DNA from: Volvox africanus
Lineage: Eukaryota; Chlorophyta; Chlorophyceae; Chlamydomonadales; Volvocaceae
DNA: 64,000 bases
Reading direction: 5' to 3'
NCBI GenBank assembly: GCA_030268105.1
Contig: BSDZ01000004.1
Coordinates: 7,418,001-7,482,000, forward strand
A model generated the notes under the pieces. That model ran no database searches. It was not told the origin of the DNA and was given only the letters and a program-made list of their open reading frames with translations. Position numbers and translations under genes: made by a program. Shown one piece after another: positions 15,576-26,532 of this stretch; position 1 is the stretch's first letter; each line of letters begins with the position of its first letter.

Positions 15576-18500
15576 CTATAGGGTGTACCGCTCGAGATCC
15601 AGGCCGTACAACACGTTTGCCGCCATCTTGCGCCTCCGCGTGTCCTTAGTGCCAACAGGGTATTGCGCCAGCGGCCGCCAGTCGGCAGCATTGGCGGCCT
15701 CTCGCGCAGCCGTTACTGCGGTCACCCTCGCCACAGTGTCCGTGCTGCTGTGACGACCTCCCGCGAGCGCGGCACGGATGTTTCCTTCCACGCGCCGCAT
15801 CTGTTTTGGAATATTGGAAGCGAAGAATATTGGAAAAGGCCTCGGTGTGGGGCTCAGCATCAAAGTCAGGATCCGGAGGTCAACGCCAGGGGCGTAGTAA
15901 AGGTCAAGGTTATATGACCGAAAAACGATTTCAAGGCTGACTATTTACCGGGACACCCGGTTTTGATCAGTCAAAATTTACGAGAGAAAAGACATAAGGT
16001 TTTTAAAGAATTAGCTAAAAAAGGCAAGACCTCTACAGGTTGGTTCTTTGGGTTCAAACTTCATTTTATCTTTAATACTTCTTGAAAAACAGGTCACGGG
16101 GCCAGGGGGGGGGGCAGATCAGGGATCCAGGCCCGGATGGCGCCAACGAAAGAGAGAAGCGGAAACAGTGAAAGACTTCCTATTTGATCCGTTTCACTGG
16201 GGAGCGACACGTAGGAATACGGCCCCCGGACGTCCTTGCCGTACCTCGTATAGCGGCGCCATGAGACGTGCCGGTTTTATGGATGGGCTTTCTCCAACTG
16301 CACCCCCGCAGCACTGCCCCGCTGTGGGCCGCAGATATCGGGGGACGTCGCCACCGCTGGCGGGCTCAGTGCTGGTAGGCTTGCCGGCCATCAACCGGTC
16401 CACATCGTTCTGTGGTATTTTGGGATTATTGGGATTTGAAGGGAAACAGAGGAAGGTTAAATACGTGGTTGAGAGGAGCAAATAAAACACTGTGTTAGAT
16501 GTGTATGTTCGTTTGGGTTAGGTACGAAAGACAAACACCCGGATCCCTCTAGGAGGCCAACCTGAGGGAACAGATCCATAAATGAACAAGTTATCAATTA
16601 ATTAATTAATTAATTAATTTGATATGACAAAATGGCCCTAATATACCTAACAACTCTGCCGATCCCATGTGGCCGAGCTCTGGGTAAGGGACAGTTCTGG
16701 TTCCATTCCAGTATTTCCTTTCCTATTGTATCCGATTGATTTCACAATCCTGTTCCATTCCTCCCCCGGCCTGATGCCTCGAAGCATATTGGGCTGCTCT
16801 TCCAAACTTGGACTGGTTGCACCCTGTTCATTTGCCGTTGGCAGCAATCCAGCATGACTGATAACCTGGTAGTCAATATAGGAAATCTGGCGGCTACCCC
16901 ATGCGCGCACGTATACTACACAGCCCCCTTCCCTCTGATCCGCATCCCTACCTGAAGATAACCACTTAGTCGATCGCTCATCTGTTTGAGCTGTCCGCTG
17001 CCTGCAGCCAGCGCCGCCCGCTGTCTCGCCTCAATCGCTCCGCGGGCCTCCACTAGGCCCCGCCGCATCGCTGCCGCCTCCGCCGCGGCGGCCCGGCGAC
17101 TGGCCTCATAAGATGTTACGGCATCGGTGGCGCTGGCAGAGGCCGCAGCCGCCAGGCGGCTGTAGCTCAACTCCTCATCGCTAGCCTCGTCCAGGGCCCT
17201 ATGTGTACATCGGGATCGACTACACGATCGTCACAATGACCTACAAGCAGCTGGTGGACGTCGCCGTGTAATTGATACCCCCAAAAATTATTCCCAGTAG
17301 CTACAATGAATGTTCCTTGGCCCTTCCTTGGCCCCATCTTGGTGTTCCACTGCATTCTTGCGCCCAAAATCTACTATGGTTAATCATTTCCAGCAAGGAG
17401 CTAAAACCCTAAAAAAAGCTAGATACCAATCCTGCTGTACCTGTGCAACCGCGCCAACGTGCTGCCGATCGTATGCTTCATAAGGCCCTTGATGATAGGA
17501 GGCGCCGCCGGGCTCCCACCACTGTCATCGGCCGCTGCTGCAGCCGCTGCGGTGCTGCTGCCGTTGGCGCCTACCAGCATTTGCACCATGAGGGGGCTGT
17601 TTTTGGTGAACACGAAAGCCTGGGGTCCAGCGTATCCGTGGCCACTGCCCTTGTCGCCGCCGTCAGCGCCCCAGTTGTCGCCGCACCCCACCCCAGAGGG
17701 AGCCGTCGTGGAACCCAGGGCGGTGCGGCTGCTGACGCTGTTGCGAAGAGAGCCTAATTAAGACAAGGAGCAAAAACATTATACAATATACATTATACAA
17801 TAAAAATGCATCGAATCAGTAAAACCCAGCAGTAAAAACCGAAGCAAAGTAAAGCAAGAAAGATACCACAGGTGGATGCAGAGGTACGAGGAAAACAAAC
17901 CACGTCAATATGCAGAGTGAGAATGATATGGTTAGCACTTAGCAGGATATACATAGAAACATGACATCGGATAGGTCATTGAGACAGAAGGGGATGGTAC
18001 GACAATGTAAGGTATCGTACTTTCGGGGCTAAGGCGCGTGGAACTGGCTCTCCGATGTGGCGTGGACTTGCCGCTGTGGTTGAACGTCGGCACCTGAGCT
18101 TCCGTCACTGGCGGCGACCGAGCGAGTGTCAAAGTACGAGACTGCCCGCCAACGCTGCTGCTTACAGCGCCGCCACCACCGGTGCCACCATATCCATTGC
18201 CGGCTGCCGGTGGCGGCGCTGTTGCAGCGGCGGCAGCGGCGTACGAGAACGCCGCTGGAGAGGCGTCGTGCGCGTCGGCGTGGGCGGACGGGTGCATGTC
18301 TCCGGGCAGCGCGCCAGCTGTCCAGAGCCGCAGCTGCTTCGTAATAAGGCCCCGCAAGCCCTCGTCAAACTTGTGTTGCGACCTGTGCCGCCCGCCCGCG
18401 AGAGGGGGTTTGGAAGCGTACGACAAAGCAGATGTTTGTCTAGGTCTTTCCTGGGCCTTGTCTTGGTTTCTTCCCCAGCCCCGCCATACACCTACCTACC

Positions 18501-20835
18501 TACCTACCTACCTACACCACTACCACCACACACCCCATATCCCTAGCCCTGGTCCATTGTTCATCCCTAACACTTTCCAGGCGCGCGCGCACATACAAAC
18601 ACGCACATAAACCACCGACCTCGGAAATACCTCCGCCAGCAGGTACAGAGCCGCCGCCGCCATCATCTCAATCCACACTTGCTGGTATTGATCCCGCGCC
18701 TTGCCCCTCAGGTTCAGCACCACAGTCACGTAGTGGCGGCAAAAGTGCCCGAACGCAAAGTCCTGCAGCTGCCGGCTGAGGGGATGGTCGGCGCGGAAGG
18801 CCGCAGCCACTACCCACCAGAACAGGCTCACCAACAGGGCTGTGCAGCAGGCGTGGGCGAGCGAGGCCGCAGAGGTGGGACGCACAGGGACAGGGTTCCA
18901 AAGGGGAAAACAGCTGTCAGATTCGAGTACATAAATCCCCCCCCTTTGGGGCAAGCGACGGCTAAATAATCCTAAATAACAGCTGAGGAGTGTTGTGGGC
19001 AATTTCCTGCGACCGACGTGACGCCCACACGCATATCCTTTATCATGCTCACAGTCATGGCAGGTTCATCCATGCATCCATCCTCCTCCACTGATTCCCG
19101 CCATACCTGAATGCGCCCGCGTCAGGGCCCACTTCTTCCAGCCCATCTTTGCAGCTGCGGCTCCGAAGGACGCCACACTGTCGTTGACCGCGGCTTGGAG
19201 GGCCTCCCACTCGTGACCACCAGGAGGTAGCGGGAGCGGCTGACTGGGGTCTGTGATCCAGCGAGGGCGGGGAAGAAATGGGATGGGGAATAGGAAGACA
19301 GCGAGGAGAGGGAGGCCGCGGGTTGCGAAATTCATTTGGTGTAGTCGGAACGTTCTAATGGAACATTCGCGGAACCCTTATTTAGTTGGGAATTCCTTGC
19401 GGATTGAATACATTAAAACACATAACACAAAGGGAAATGCAGTTGGGATTTTGTACCGGAAAGTGGCGGCGAAAGCACCAGAAGAATGATGCCGTTACAT
19501 CACTGGTGTGCGGCGATAACAATGACAATGACAACGACAATAACATCATCAAAAACAACAACAACAATAATAATAACATAATACAGTAATAATTTGAACG
19601 CAATGCACTAGATTACCAAATGATTAAAAACAAGCACGGCAGGATTAACGGTGAGGTAGGGTACGGGATACCCAGCTTACCCACGGGGGGATCTGGGAGC
19701 GTTGCTTCCTCCACCCGCCCCGCTGCGGCGACCTGGCCGCGCCCACCCGCCCCGCCGGCTGCCTCCCCTGTGCCGCCGCTAGTCCGACTGGACTGCTGGG
19801 ATTTGGGTCCATGATAAATCGTACGACGTGCACGATTTACAGCATCTGCGAAGGCGTCAGCGCCACGAAGTCGCTCACCGCTGCTACCTCTTGGGCTGCC
19901 GCTCTCGGTTCCGGAGCCTAATTGGAAAACGGCGAGGGATTTGAGAGACGGGGAATACACGTATGAATGCAATGGAGCCAAGACTCGAGGTGGCTTTATA
20001 TTCAACTAGCGCCAAATATGTGGAATTTCGGAAGGCATCGGGACAGTAGACAGGGTTGAAGGGAAATGGAAGAGTACGAGAGAAGGGTTCATAGCGTTGC
20101 CCCGGAGTACGTCGTTGGAGCCGCTGTGGTCGGGGCTGTTCCAGAAGTCTCTGGAGGCACGCGGTCCCCCACGCCGCGTTAACTGCTCATTAGAATTAGT
20201 AGGGTTGAGGGCGGCCCTGACCATATTGTTGACTTGTTACAGCTGTTAGTTATGCGAGCTGTAACCGCCGTCCATGGGTGTATTTATAGGTGTGAATCTC
20301 TTAGGCACCTGAGTTTCTCACTTCTGAGACAGGCTGCCTTCTGAGCTGCATTTGAATTCCCCCCGCTCCCTGCAACTTCCCCCACCAAAGCATAGGTACG
20401 TCATGGCACACAGCGACAATGGATACGCATCTCGCGCTTCCACATCCCCTTGAATTGGGTGAACGTAAGCTTCTCAAAGCTGACGGCAGAACGGCACCAG
20501 GCATACCTTGGCGGCCTTTTGCGGTTGTCAAGCGGGGGTCAACTGTCGCTAACTCAGCGACCTGTAAGCGCGATTTAATATTGAATAAAGGTCATGGTCT
20601 GATCTCTTAATACTGTTTGTGTGGCTTTGGATTAGCCGTTTCGCACCTGCACGCGGTTAGACAACTCCTGCAGTTCCTTGACGAGAAGGGCAACACGTCC
20701 ATCGTCGTCTTTAAAGTGCTCCAGGAGCTGAATAATGCTTTCGTTCTCGCCATTCGTGGCCGACGGGGTCTGGGGTGCCAGCGCACTTGACATGGAAGCG
20801 CCACCCGGGAGAAAGGCAGGCTGTTTGCTCGTCAC
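15576..20835 (-). CDS. FAM227-like protein with FWWh domain
   Basis: Ten exons, highest coordinate first, join in phase to 764 residues: 20835-20647, 20369-20309, 19917-19681, 19250-19107, 18971-18620, 18382-18021, 17753-17441, 17198-16952, 16409-16245 and 15800-15576. The family signature is in exons 5-7: LFWWVVAAAF (the FWW motif), a YVTVVL segment, LYLLAEVFPRSQHKFDEG across a junction, LRLWTAG, and FVFTKNSPLMVQML. These match the order seen in vertebrate FAM227 proteins (Pfam FWWh, function unknown, associated with ciliated cells). Exon 1 holds an acidic coiled-coil-like segment (ESIIQLLEHFKDDDGRVALL). Ala/Gly-rich linkers lie between conserved blocks. Exons 2-3 are the least certain. A frame at 19335 that looks like a signal peptide is probably the pyrimidine tract before exon 4. 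The gene is divergent from the one at 21284. Confidence 0.82.
18490..18514. repeat. (CTAC)n short microsatellite
   Basis: Five to six copies of ctac in the intron between FAM227-like exons 5 and 6. Confidence 0.8.
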
Positions 20836-21283
20836 TTGATATGTCTATATGACCAGATGTACCTAGAACATGTGAACTGTTTTATACAAGCCAGACATAA
20901 CAGAACAGCTCGAAGATGGTGCGTCGACAGCAGCAAATAAAGCGCATTGCTAAAGATGTTTAATAATCGCCAGAATTATTGTGCTGCCTAGCTCTTCAAT
21001 GACAATATGTTATTATGCCAAGAAGTTGACCATCCGATCCTCGTAAGTCTGTAAAATGTACGGCAGCTGACAAAACATCTCTCCTGCGCTTCATTCCTAC
21101 ATAATGAAGGCGTTCATCAAGTGAATTGTGCACTCGTTTCATCCGAGTGAGAAACATTGTAACACGTTTTGCCCGGTTGTTGTAGGGTTGCGAGGTGTTC
21201 AACCTGTGATCAATCAACAACACCATTAGTTATTTTCTGCCTAAGATTTCTGTTAAGGAAGCAACAAGTTTAAGGGCACGGGA
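20836..21283. promoter_or_regulatory. Shared upstream region of two divergent genes
   Basis: 448 bases separate the start codons of the FAM227-like gene (minus) and the chloroplast membrane protein gene (plus). The stretch must hold both 5' UTRs and promoters unless upstream exons exist. It has no convincing reading frame. No specific element is claimed. Confidence 0.5.
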
Positions 21284-23514
21284 ATGCCGCTGCATGTAAT
21301 ACAGCTTACGGGAACAGGCGGCAGCATACCATCGACCAGTTACAACCCTACAGTTTTATTGAGTGCGCACCGAAAGGAACGTGTTACTTCCGGGGATCCG
21401 TTATATCATGGGTTCGCAAGGCCAAGCCTGTGCCCTATCAACCGGCGACCGCGTTTACCTGCGCTACGTGCATCAGACCAGAATCAAACATCTATTGATG
21501 ACAAAGGGACTTCCGGTCCAGCTGTTGGATCCCCTGAACAGCAGCCCTCGGGTGATGCATCATTCAGGGAACCCTCAAACTCTACGGAGCCTGAGCTCGC
21601 TTCGATGTGGGAAACAATAAAAAAAGATGTGCGCAAGGAATTAAACCCCGAAGAAGCGCAGGTGCTAGACTCAATCAAGGTAAGTAGGTGGGCGGGTAGG
21701 TTGATAGGTAGGTAGGTGAATTGGAGGGCAGGCGAGTGAATTGTTGGGCTCCCACCAAGTGTGGGCTTCAGGCTGCGCTATTTGATGAATTGCAAACCAA
21801 CGTGTCTTGGAGCATCAATATTTGGGTGGGTGTTACGGGCTGGGAGGGCCCCCGTGTGCCATGGGGGCGCATGCCGTATATTGGACTTCGGCTCCCTTTC
21901 CACCGCCCGCAACCACCGTCCTTCCCTCCTTTCCTCGCGGCTTTCGGTGGTCTGATTTTGCAGTTTTGTATATTAACGCCCACGTTGGGCACTGGAAATG
22001 GGTTGTCTTCTTTGTTGTTTTCTTAAACCCACAGGTGGACGACTTGCTCGGCGACACGGGGGACTTGATGAAGAAGGCGAGCGTGTATATGTGTCTGTAT
22101 GTGTGGAACAGCAGCCTCGGCTGGAAAGGGGGATCTGGATCTCCCTTCGATGATCAACAGGAACAGATACCCGATTGTAAAGTTGTGGATTCGGGAAATA
22201 TGGTGAATAGGATTGTGCATCCCCAGGCTCCCTACAAGGATGGGAGTGAATTGGAAAGCAACAGACCAAAAAGGTACCCAGGAGCCCACAGGGCCAGGGG
22301 CCCACTTGGCGATGTGTGAACTTAGGACAAGGGGAAGGGACAAGGGAAAGGAACGTGTGAGCGCATGCCTGGCCTCGGTTGGTCCGCCGGAGCGTTTGCT
22401 CAGATTGCGTCACTTCACTTACACTTACCATCATCGCCTACGGCTTCCCGCCATCCCCTCTCTTTCCTATCACCTTTCTCCTTTCTTCTGCTACTGCTAC
22501 CGCCGCTCCAACCCGGCCCCGGTCTCATAACCGCACACCCCTCAGCTGGCGGATGAGCAGCTGGGTCCGGTGCTGCAGTCTCTGGGTGTAAGTGAGGAGC
22601 CGCTGGCCTTCTTTGTAGACCTGTTGCGACTTGGCACCACGTTGCAGCTGCTCTCAGCGGCATTGCTTTTCTACGGAATGGAGCTGGGGGTTGGACTGGA
22701 CTCGGGTACGTCCCGTTGCTATACTCATCATCAGGTCGTCTATGATCGGGTTCGCCAATGATGGGTTCGAAAGCCCAGCGTGATGAGGCGACAGGGGAAG
22801 GGGGAGGGGAGGCTGGAGACGTCCTGTAAGCGCGAGCAGCGCATCTTCACCTGGATTCACACGTCAAGACATCTTGCGTCTCATATCACATGCTCATGCG
22901 CATGTGCCACGTTCGCGTTAGTTCCCCTCTCCGTGGGCCTTAGTTTATGTCGCGCCAATGCCCCAAACAACATGGCGTAGGTGAGGCCTTACGTTGCGTG
23001 TGCGGGCTGACGGCGGGCTACTTGTCCCGGCCCTTCTTCCGAGTGGAGCAGTTGTTGTGGCCGCTGTACGACTGGGGCCTGCGGATACTGGCACCGGGAG
23101 CTGTGTATGAGGTACGGAGGTGGCGGTGTAGCTTGGGAAGGCGGGGCAGGTGGGCTTCCGACCGCATATCTGATGTGCACGCCAGGCATCATTTCAGGCA
23201 CGTCCCCACTAAGCATCCCGCGCCAAATCACCACATGCGGGCCCCTTCGATAGACGCCCATACCATTACGCCCCTCCCCACAAGGACGCACACCAATATG
23301 CCGCTCCCGCCCCCAGGTAACTGTCAGCCGGGAGGAGTCCCAGTCGGCTCTGACGCGACTGGGCTTGGCGGTGGCGGTGTGCAGCTTCGTGCCTCAGCTC
23401 CTCCTCGGCTGGGACACCGCCACCACGGTTCAATTCGTACTGCCATTGGCGGCCGGCTGGCTGCTCTTCGATATCACATACATGGCCGCACTGCTCTTTA
23501 AGCTCCAAAAGTAG
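21284..23514 (+). CDS. Probable chloroplast multi-pass membrane protein
   Basis: Five exons (21284-21679, 22035-22082, 22546-22705, 22981-23111, 23317-23514) encode 310 residues with matching phases, including a phase-1 junction between exons 3 and 4. The first 65 or so residues are Ser/Arg/Pro-rich with few acidic residues and resemble a transit peptide (RRPRLPALRAS near its end). A hydrophilic Ser/Glu-rich segment follows (SMWETIKKDVRKELNPEEA). The rest has several hydrophobic stretches: LLRLGTTLQLLSAALLFYG, LTAGYLSRPFF, LGLAVAVCSFVPQLLLGW and FVLPLAAGWLLFDITYMAAL. It ends at TAG, and a TGTAA signal follows 191 bases later. I do not recognise a named family. The layout suggests a plastid envelope or thylakoid protein; that localisation is inferred. 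Confidence 0.78.
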
Positions 23515-23647
23515 ATGTCGAGCAGTTTGTCGATACGCGGGGAGGGAGTGCCGTTAGCGAATGAACTTCGAGGAGTGCGGAACAGACAGATACTTGTTGA
23601 GATGAGCGATACATGTACAAGAGAATGAGAAGGAAGAGGTAATACCG

Positions 23648-23675
23648 CGAGGGCGAGGGCGAGGGCGAGGGCGGG
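23648..23675. repeat. (GAGGGC)n in a 3' UTR
   Basis: Four to five copies of the hexamer gagggc in the 3' UTR of the chloroplast membrane protein gene. Confidence 0.75.
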
Positions 23676-23704
23676 CAGCTTTCGTTTCTAACATCGTGCG
23701 AATG

Positions 23705-23709
23705 TGTAA
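23705..23709 (+). terminator. TGTAA poly(A) signal
   Basis: TGTAA, the usual volvocine polyadenylation signal, occurs 191 bases after the stop of the gene ending at 23514. Confidence 0.7.
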
Positions 23710-25264
23710 GACCCCAGGAAGCAGGAACTCAGGAATAAGGAGTGGTTAGGAATGTGAATGTAAATGCAAACGAAGGTGGATAACAGGCAACCATGAGATC
23801 CTCAGCATGGTGAGGGTTCTGTCGGGCTTCCTCCTGTAGATAAAAAGCCATGACCCAAGTGTTAAGATGTAAGCCCAGGCGCTCCAGAAGCTCAAAGCCG
23901 TGCGGGGGATGTAGACAATCGAGGATGAGGGAACTCCTCGGGAAAGGTGGAAGTGCACAAGCGGTGTTTCGCCAACAAGCCAGATAACAGTGAAGCTGTC
24001 AATTGAACTTCAGGTGTTGTGAGATCGGAGTTTTGAGTGATTCATGAACGGCAAGATAGGCAGCCACAATAATTACGTTGTAAATTTCACAGAACGATTT
24101 GTGTTACAGAGACGTAAATGAACAACAAGGCCTGAAGGGTATGAGCTTGTTTGTCCTTTGTCAAGACCAAATAATCCGCCAATCCGCTATCCTTACAACG
24201 AAGACGCACCCGCACAGGAGTTCAGACCGCGTTATCACGGCCTGCCCTGTTTGGCTGGAAACGTATAGTAGGTGCTTCTAACAAGCCTTCGTATCCTCCT
24301 TAGGCCCCAAAATGTCCGAGACTTTCTTTACTAAAAGAGTTGGGTCCGAATTGCACACAGTCTAAACCGGAGATGAGCAGCTCGAACTGAACACCTGTGC
24401 CATACATCGCATCACTGAGTCTACCGTAAACATTTAAAGCCCAACAAAAAATAAAGACCCCAGCCCGCCCGCGTACTTAACTTCCATTCCCGCATGCCAA
24501 GCTCAGACCATTCCAAACTACGCGTGCGTCCAGGGTGGGACCGATTGAATCGTGCTTATTGCACACAAACCGCCATCCAAAAGATCTGAAGAGAAGTCCT
24601 TTTATCACCTCCCCGCTTCCCTCCACATTTCAAGCGCAGCCCGGCCATCACAGCTGGCGACATTGCCACCCGCAGAAGAATCGACCGAGGCCAAGTCAAC
24701 GAATACCGTTATCATACAAGCGACCCACATACGGGACAAATCCTCAAACGCAAGCCTGAAGCGGATATTTCTCTGAACCAATGTTTGGCCTCAAACAATA
24801 CCAATACAGGCCTGCGGAAAAGCTGCAGTTACAGTCAACCTTGGAAAGAAGAAACCTGCAACCCCGCAGGTCGTCGGAGACCCGACATCTTAACAAACTG
24901 CGGCCCCTTGGTCCGCGTCTAGATGCTCATATCCCTTACCTTTCCTGTTGCCATTTTTACTATACAATCGTATGACCTCAATCGCGGTTTCTTCCATTTT
25001 CATATTTGTTCATTTCCCGCCATAATCTCCTAGCCCAATCTCTGTTCACAGCTGCGTCCGAAAGCCATCCCGTTCCTGAAGCAAAAGTTTGCCCGTTGAA
25101 ATCTTCATTCATTATCGCTGCAGATTACCACGACAGCTTTGCGGCCTCATTCCTTCCGTCTGACCTCTCGTCAATTGCTCCTCGAGTCCTTCGCAAGGGC
25201 GGGGCCTCATCACGACGTCCATCCCTCCAGAGCCCGTTTTCACATACGAACACGCACAACCCTC
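23710..25264. other. Intergenic region between convergent genes
   Basis: About 1.5 kb between the poly(A) signal of the plus-strand gene and the stop of the minus-strand [2Fe-2S] gene. Its right part is the probable 3' UTR of the latter, with a candidate TGTAA (TTACA on the plus strand) at 24829-24833. The remaining frames (for example 24535-24975) show no family features. Confidence 0.6.
24829..24833 (-). terminator. Candidate TGTAA poly(A) signal of the [2Fe-2S] gene
   Basis: TTACA on the plus strand reads TGTAA on the coding strand, about 430 bases downstream of the stop at 25265. Confidence 0.45.
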
Positions 25265-26532
25265 CTAGTGGCCCTGGCATTCCGTGCAGCACGCAACGGG
25301 CGACTGCAGTTGCGCTGGATGATCACAAGCGCGGATCATCACCGGCATTGGCGCCGGCGGGGCCGTAAAGTGCTCGAGGAAGACGTCCTGCAATTGCGCT
25401 GGACGAACCTGGGTGTAGGTGGCGCATGGCTGTCCCATGGGGCGTACACGGAGGGCAGCGCCGGCGGAGCACTTTCCCACGCACTTGCAGGGGATGACCT
25501 CAATGTTCGAATTACCATCCGAAAGCGCTGACACGGCCCGCAGTACCTCTGTGGCACCTTTGCGTTGGCACCTGAACACAAATAGCACGAAGGCAAGCAG
25601 TAGGAGAGGAGTCAACAGCCGCCGCCAAGTGCGAACGAAATAAAGTAAACGGTTTACATCATGTCGTTCATCGTTTATATCACATGTTCTTTCCGCTTAA
25701 CGATAAACACAGAGAGGGCGACAAACAGAGATAACTGAGGGGTACATTTTTGAAATTTCAAGTTCGGATATTGTGTTTTATTTTTTTCTCAATGCTACCC
25801 TTCAGCTATACGTTACAAGATGACTCACTTGCTACCCGTGCACACCATCACGCGTCCGCCAGCGCCGTCGAATTTGGCGGTACGGAACTCGTCCTCGTCC
25901 CAGTTCCAGCCCTCCTCAGGAGCCAGCACAGGCACCTCGATTTCCCCGGCGATTGTGGACACGACCATACGTGTAGCAGTACTGTCGGCAGACGGCTCGG
26001 CTGCCGTGGCGGGCGATGTGGACGGCGACGTGGAAGGTTCTCGAAGCGCCCTTTCCCGCAGCACCATGGAGGGGTATGGTAGCTGTGCTTGCAGGGTCGA
26101 TGCCCGACGGGAGCATAGTGCTGCTGCGGAACGGGTATCACACCCGTCGTCGTCTGAGTCTGAGGAGCTGTCCGATTCATCCATATTAGCAAGGAGAGTT
26201 GCGGTTCGTTGATTATCAAGGCGGGAGGTGAGCGCCCGGAGCTCCGATAAGAGCTCGGAAAGCACGGGCGCATCTACCTCGGAGCGCGTCAACGCGGACA
26301 GCCGCTTCTCAAGCACTTTGCGATGTGACTTAAGAACTTTTGCAAGTTTCTTGCGTTCCTTCCCGAGGGAGGAGCAGAGGATGGTGGACGGACCGGCTGG
26401 CGGCCTCGTAGCGGCCTCGCACATGACGACGCGGGACGCCGTTGGAGCTGGAGTGTCGCCAATAGCCAGGGGAATCGAGCTAACTGCGACGGAGAATTGA
26501 AAGGAAATAGCAGTCACAAAATTGAAACACAC
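25265..26532 (-). CDS. Thioredoxin-like [2Fe-2S] ferredoxin domain protein
   Basis: Two exons are clear: 26532 (or a start inside it) to 25829, and 25571-25265. The split AA|G Lys codon restores VMVCTGSKCQRKGA across the junction. Together with IPCKCVGKCSAG and the C-terminal YTQVRPAQLQDVFLEHF this is the thioredoxin-like [2Fe-2S] fold also found in plant and algal ferredoxin-like proteins. The Cys pattern is C-x4-C then C-x-C-x3-C. Before it are a basic coiled-coil-like segment (LGKERKKLAKVLKSHRK), a Ser/Asp cluster and an Ala/Pro-rich linker. The first in-frame ATG in exon 1 is at 26424 and gives 300 residues. An AG just before 26482 suggests an upstream exon carrying a targeting sequence, so the N-terminus is unresolved. 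Likely organellar electron carrier or Fe-S protein; partner unknown. Confidence 0.83.

Noticed and set aside
19107..19335. A signal-peptide-like start (MNFATRGLPLLAVFLFP)
   Set aside because: The hydrophobic part is encoded by a pyrimidine-rich tract ending in CACAG, and a phase-consistent upstream exon joins at that acceptor, so it is most likely intron.
24535..24975. Plus-strand short frames
   Set aside because: No family signature or splice chain, and the region fits the 3' flank of the minus-strand [2Fe-2S] gene.
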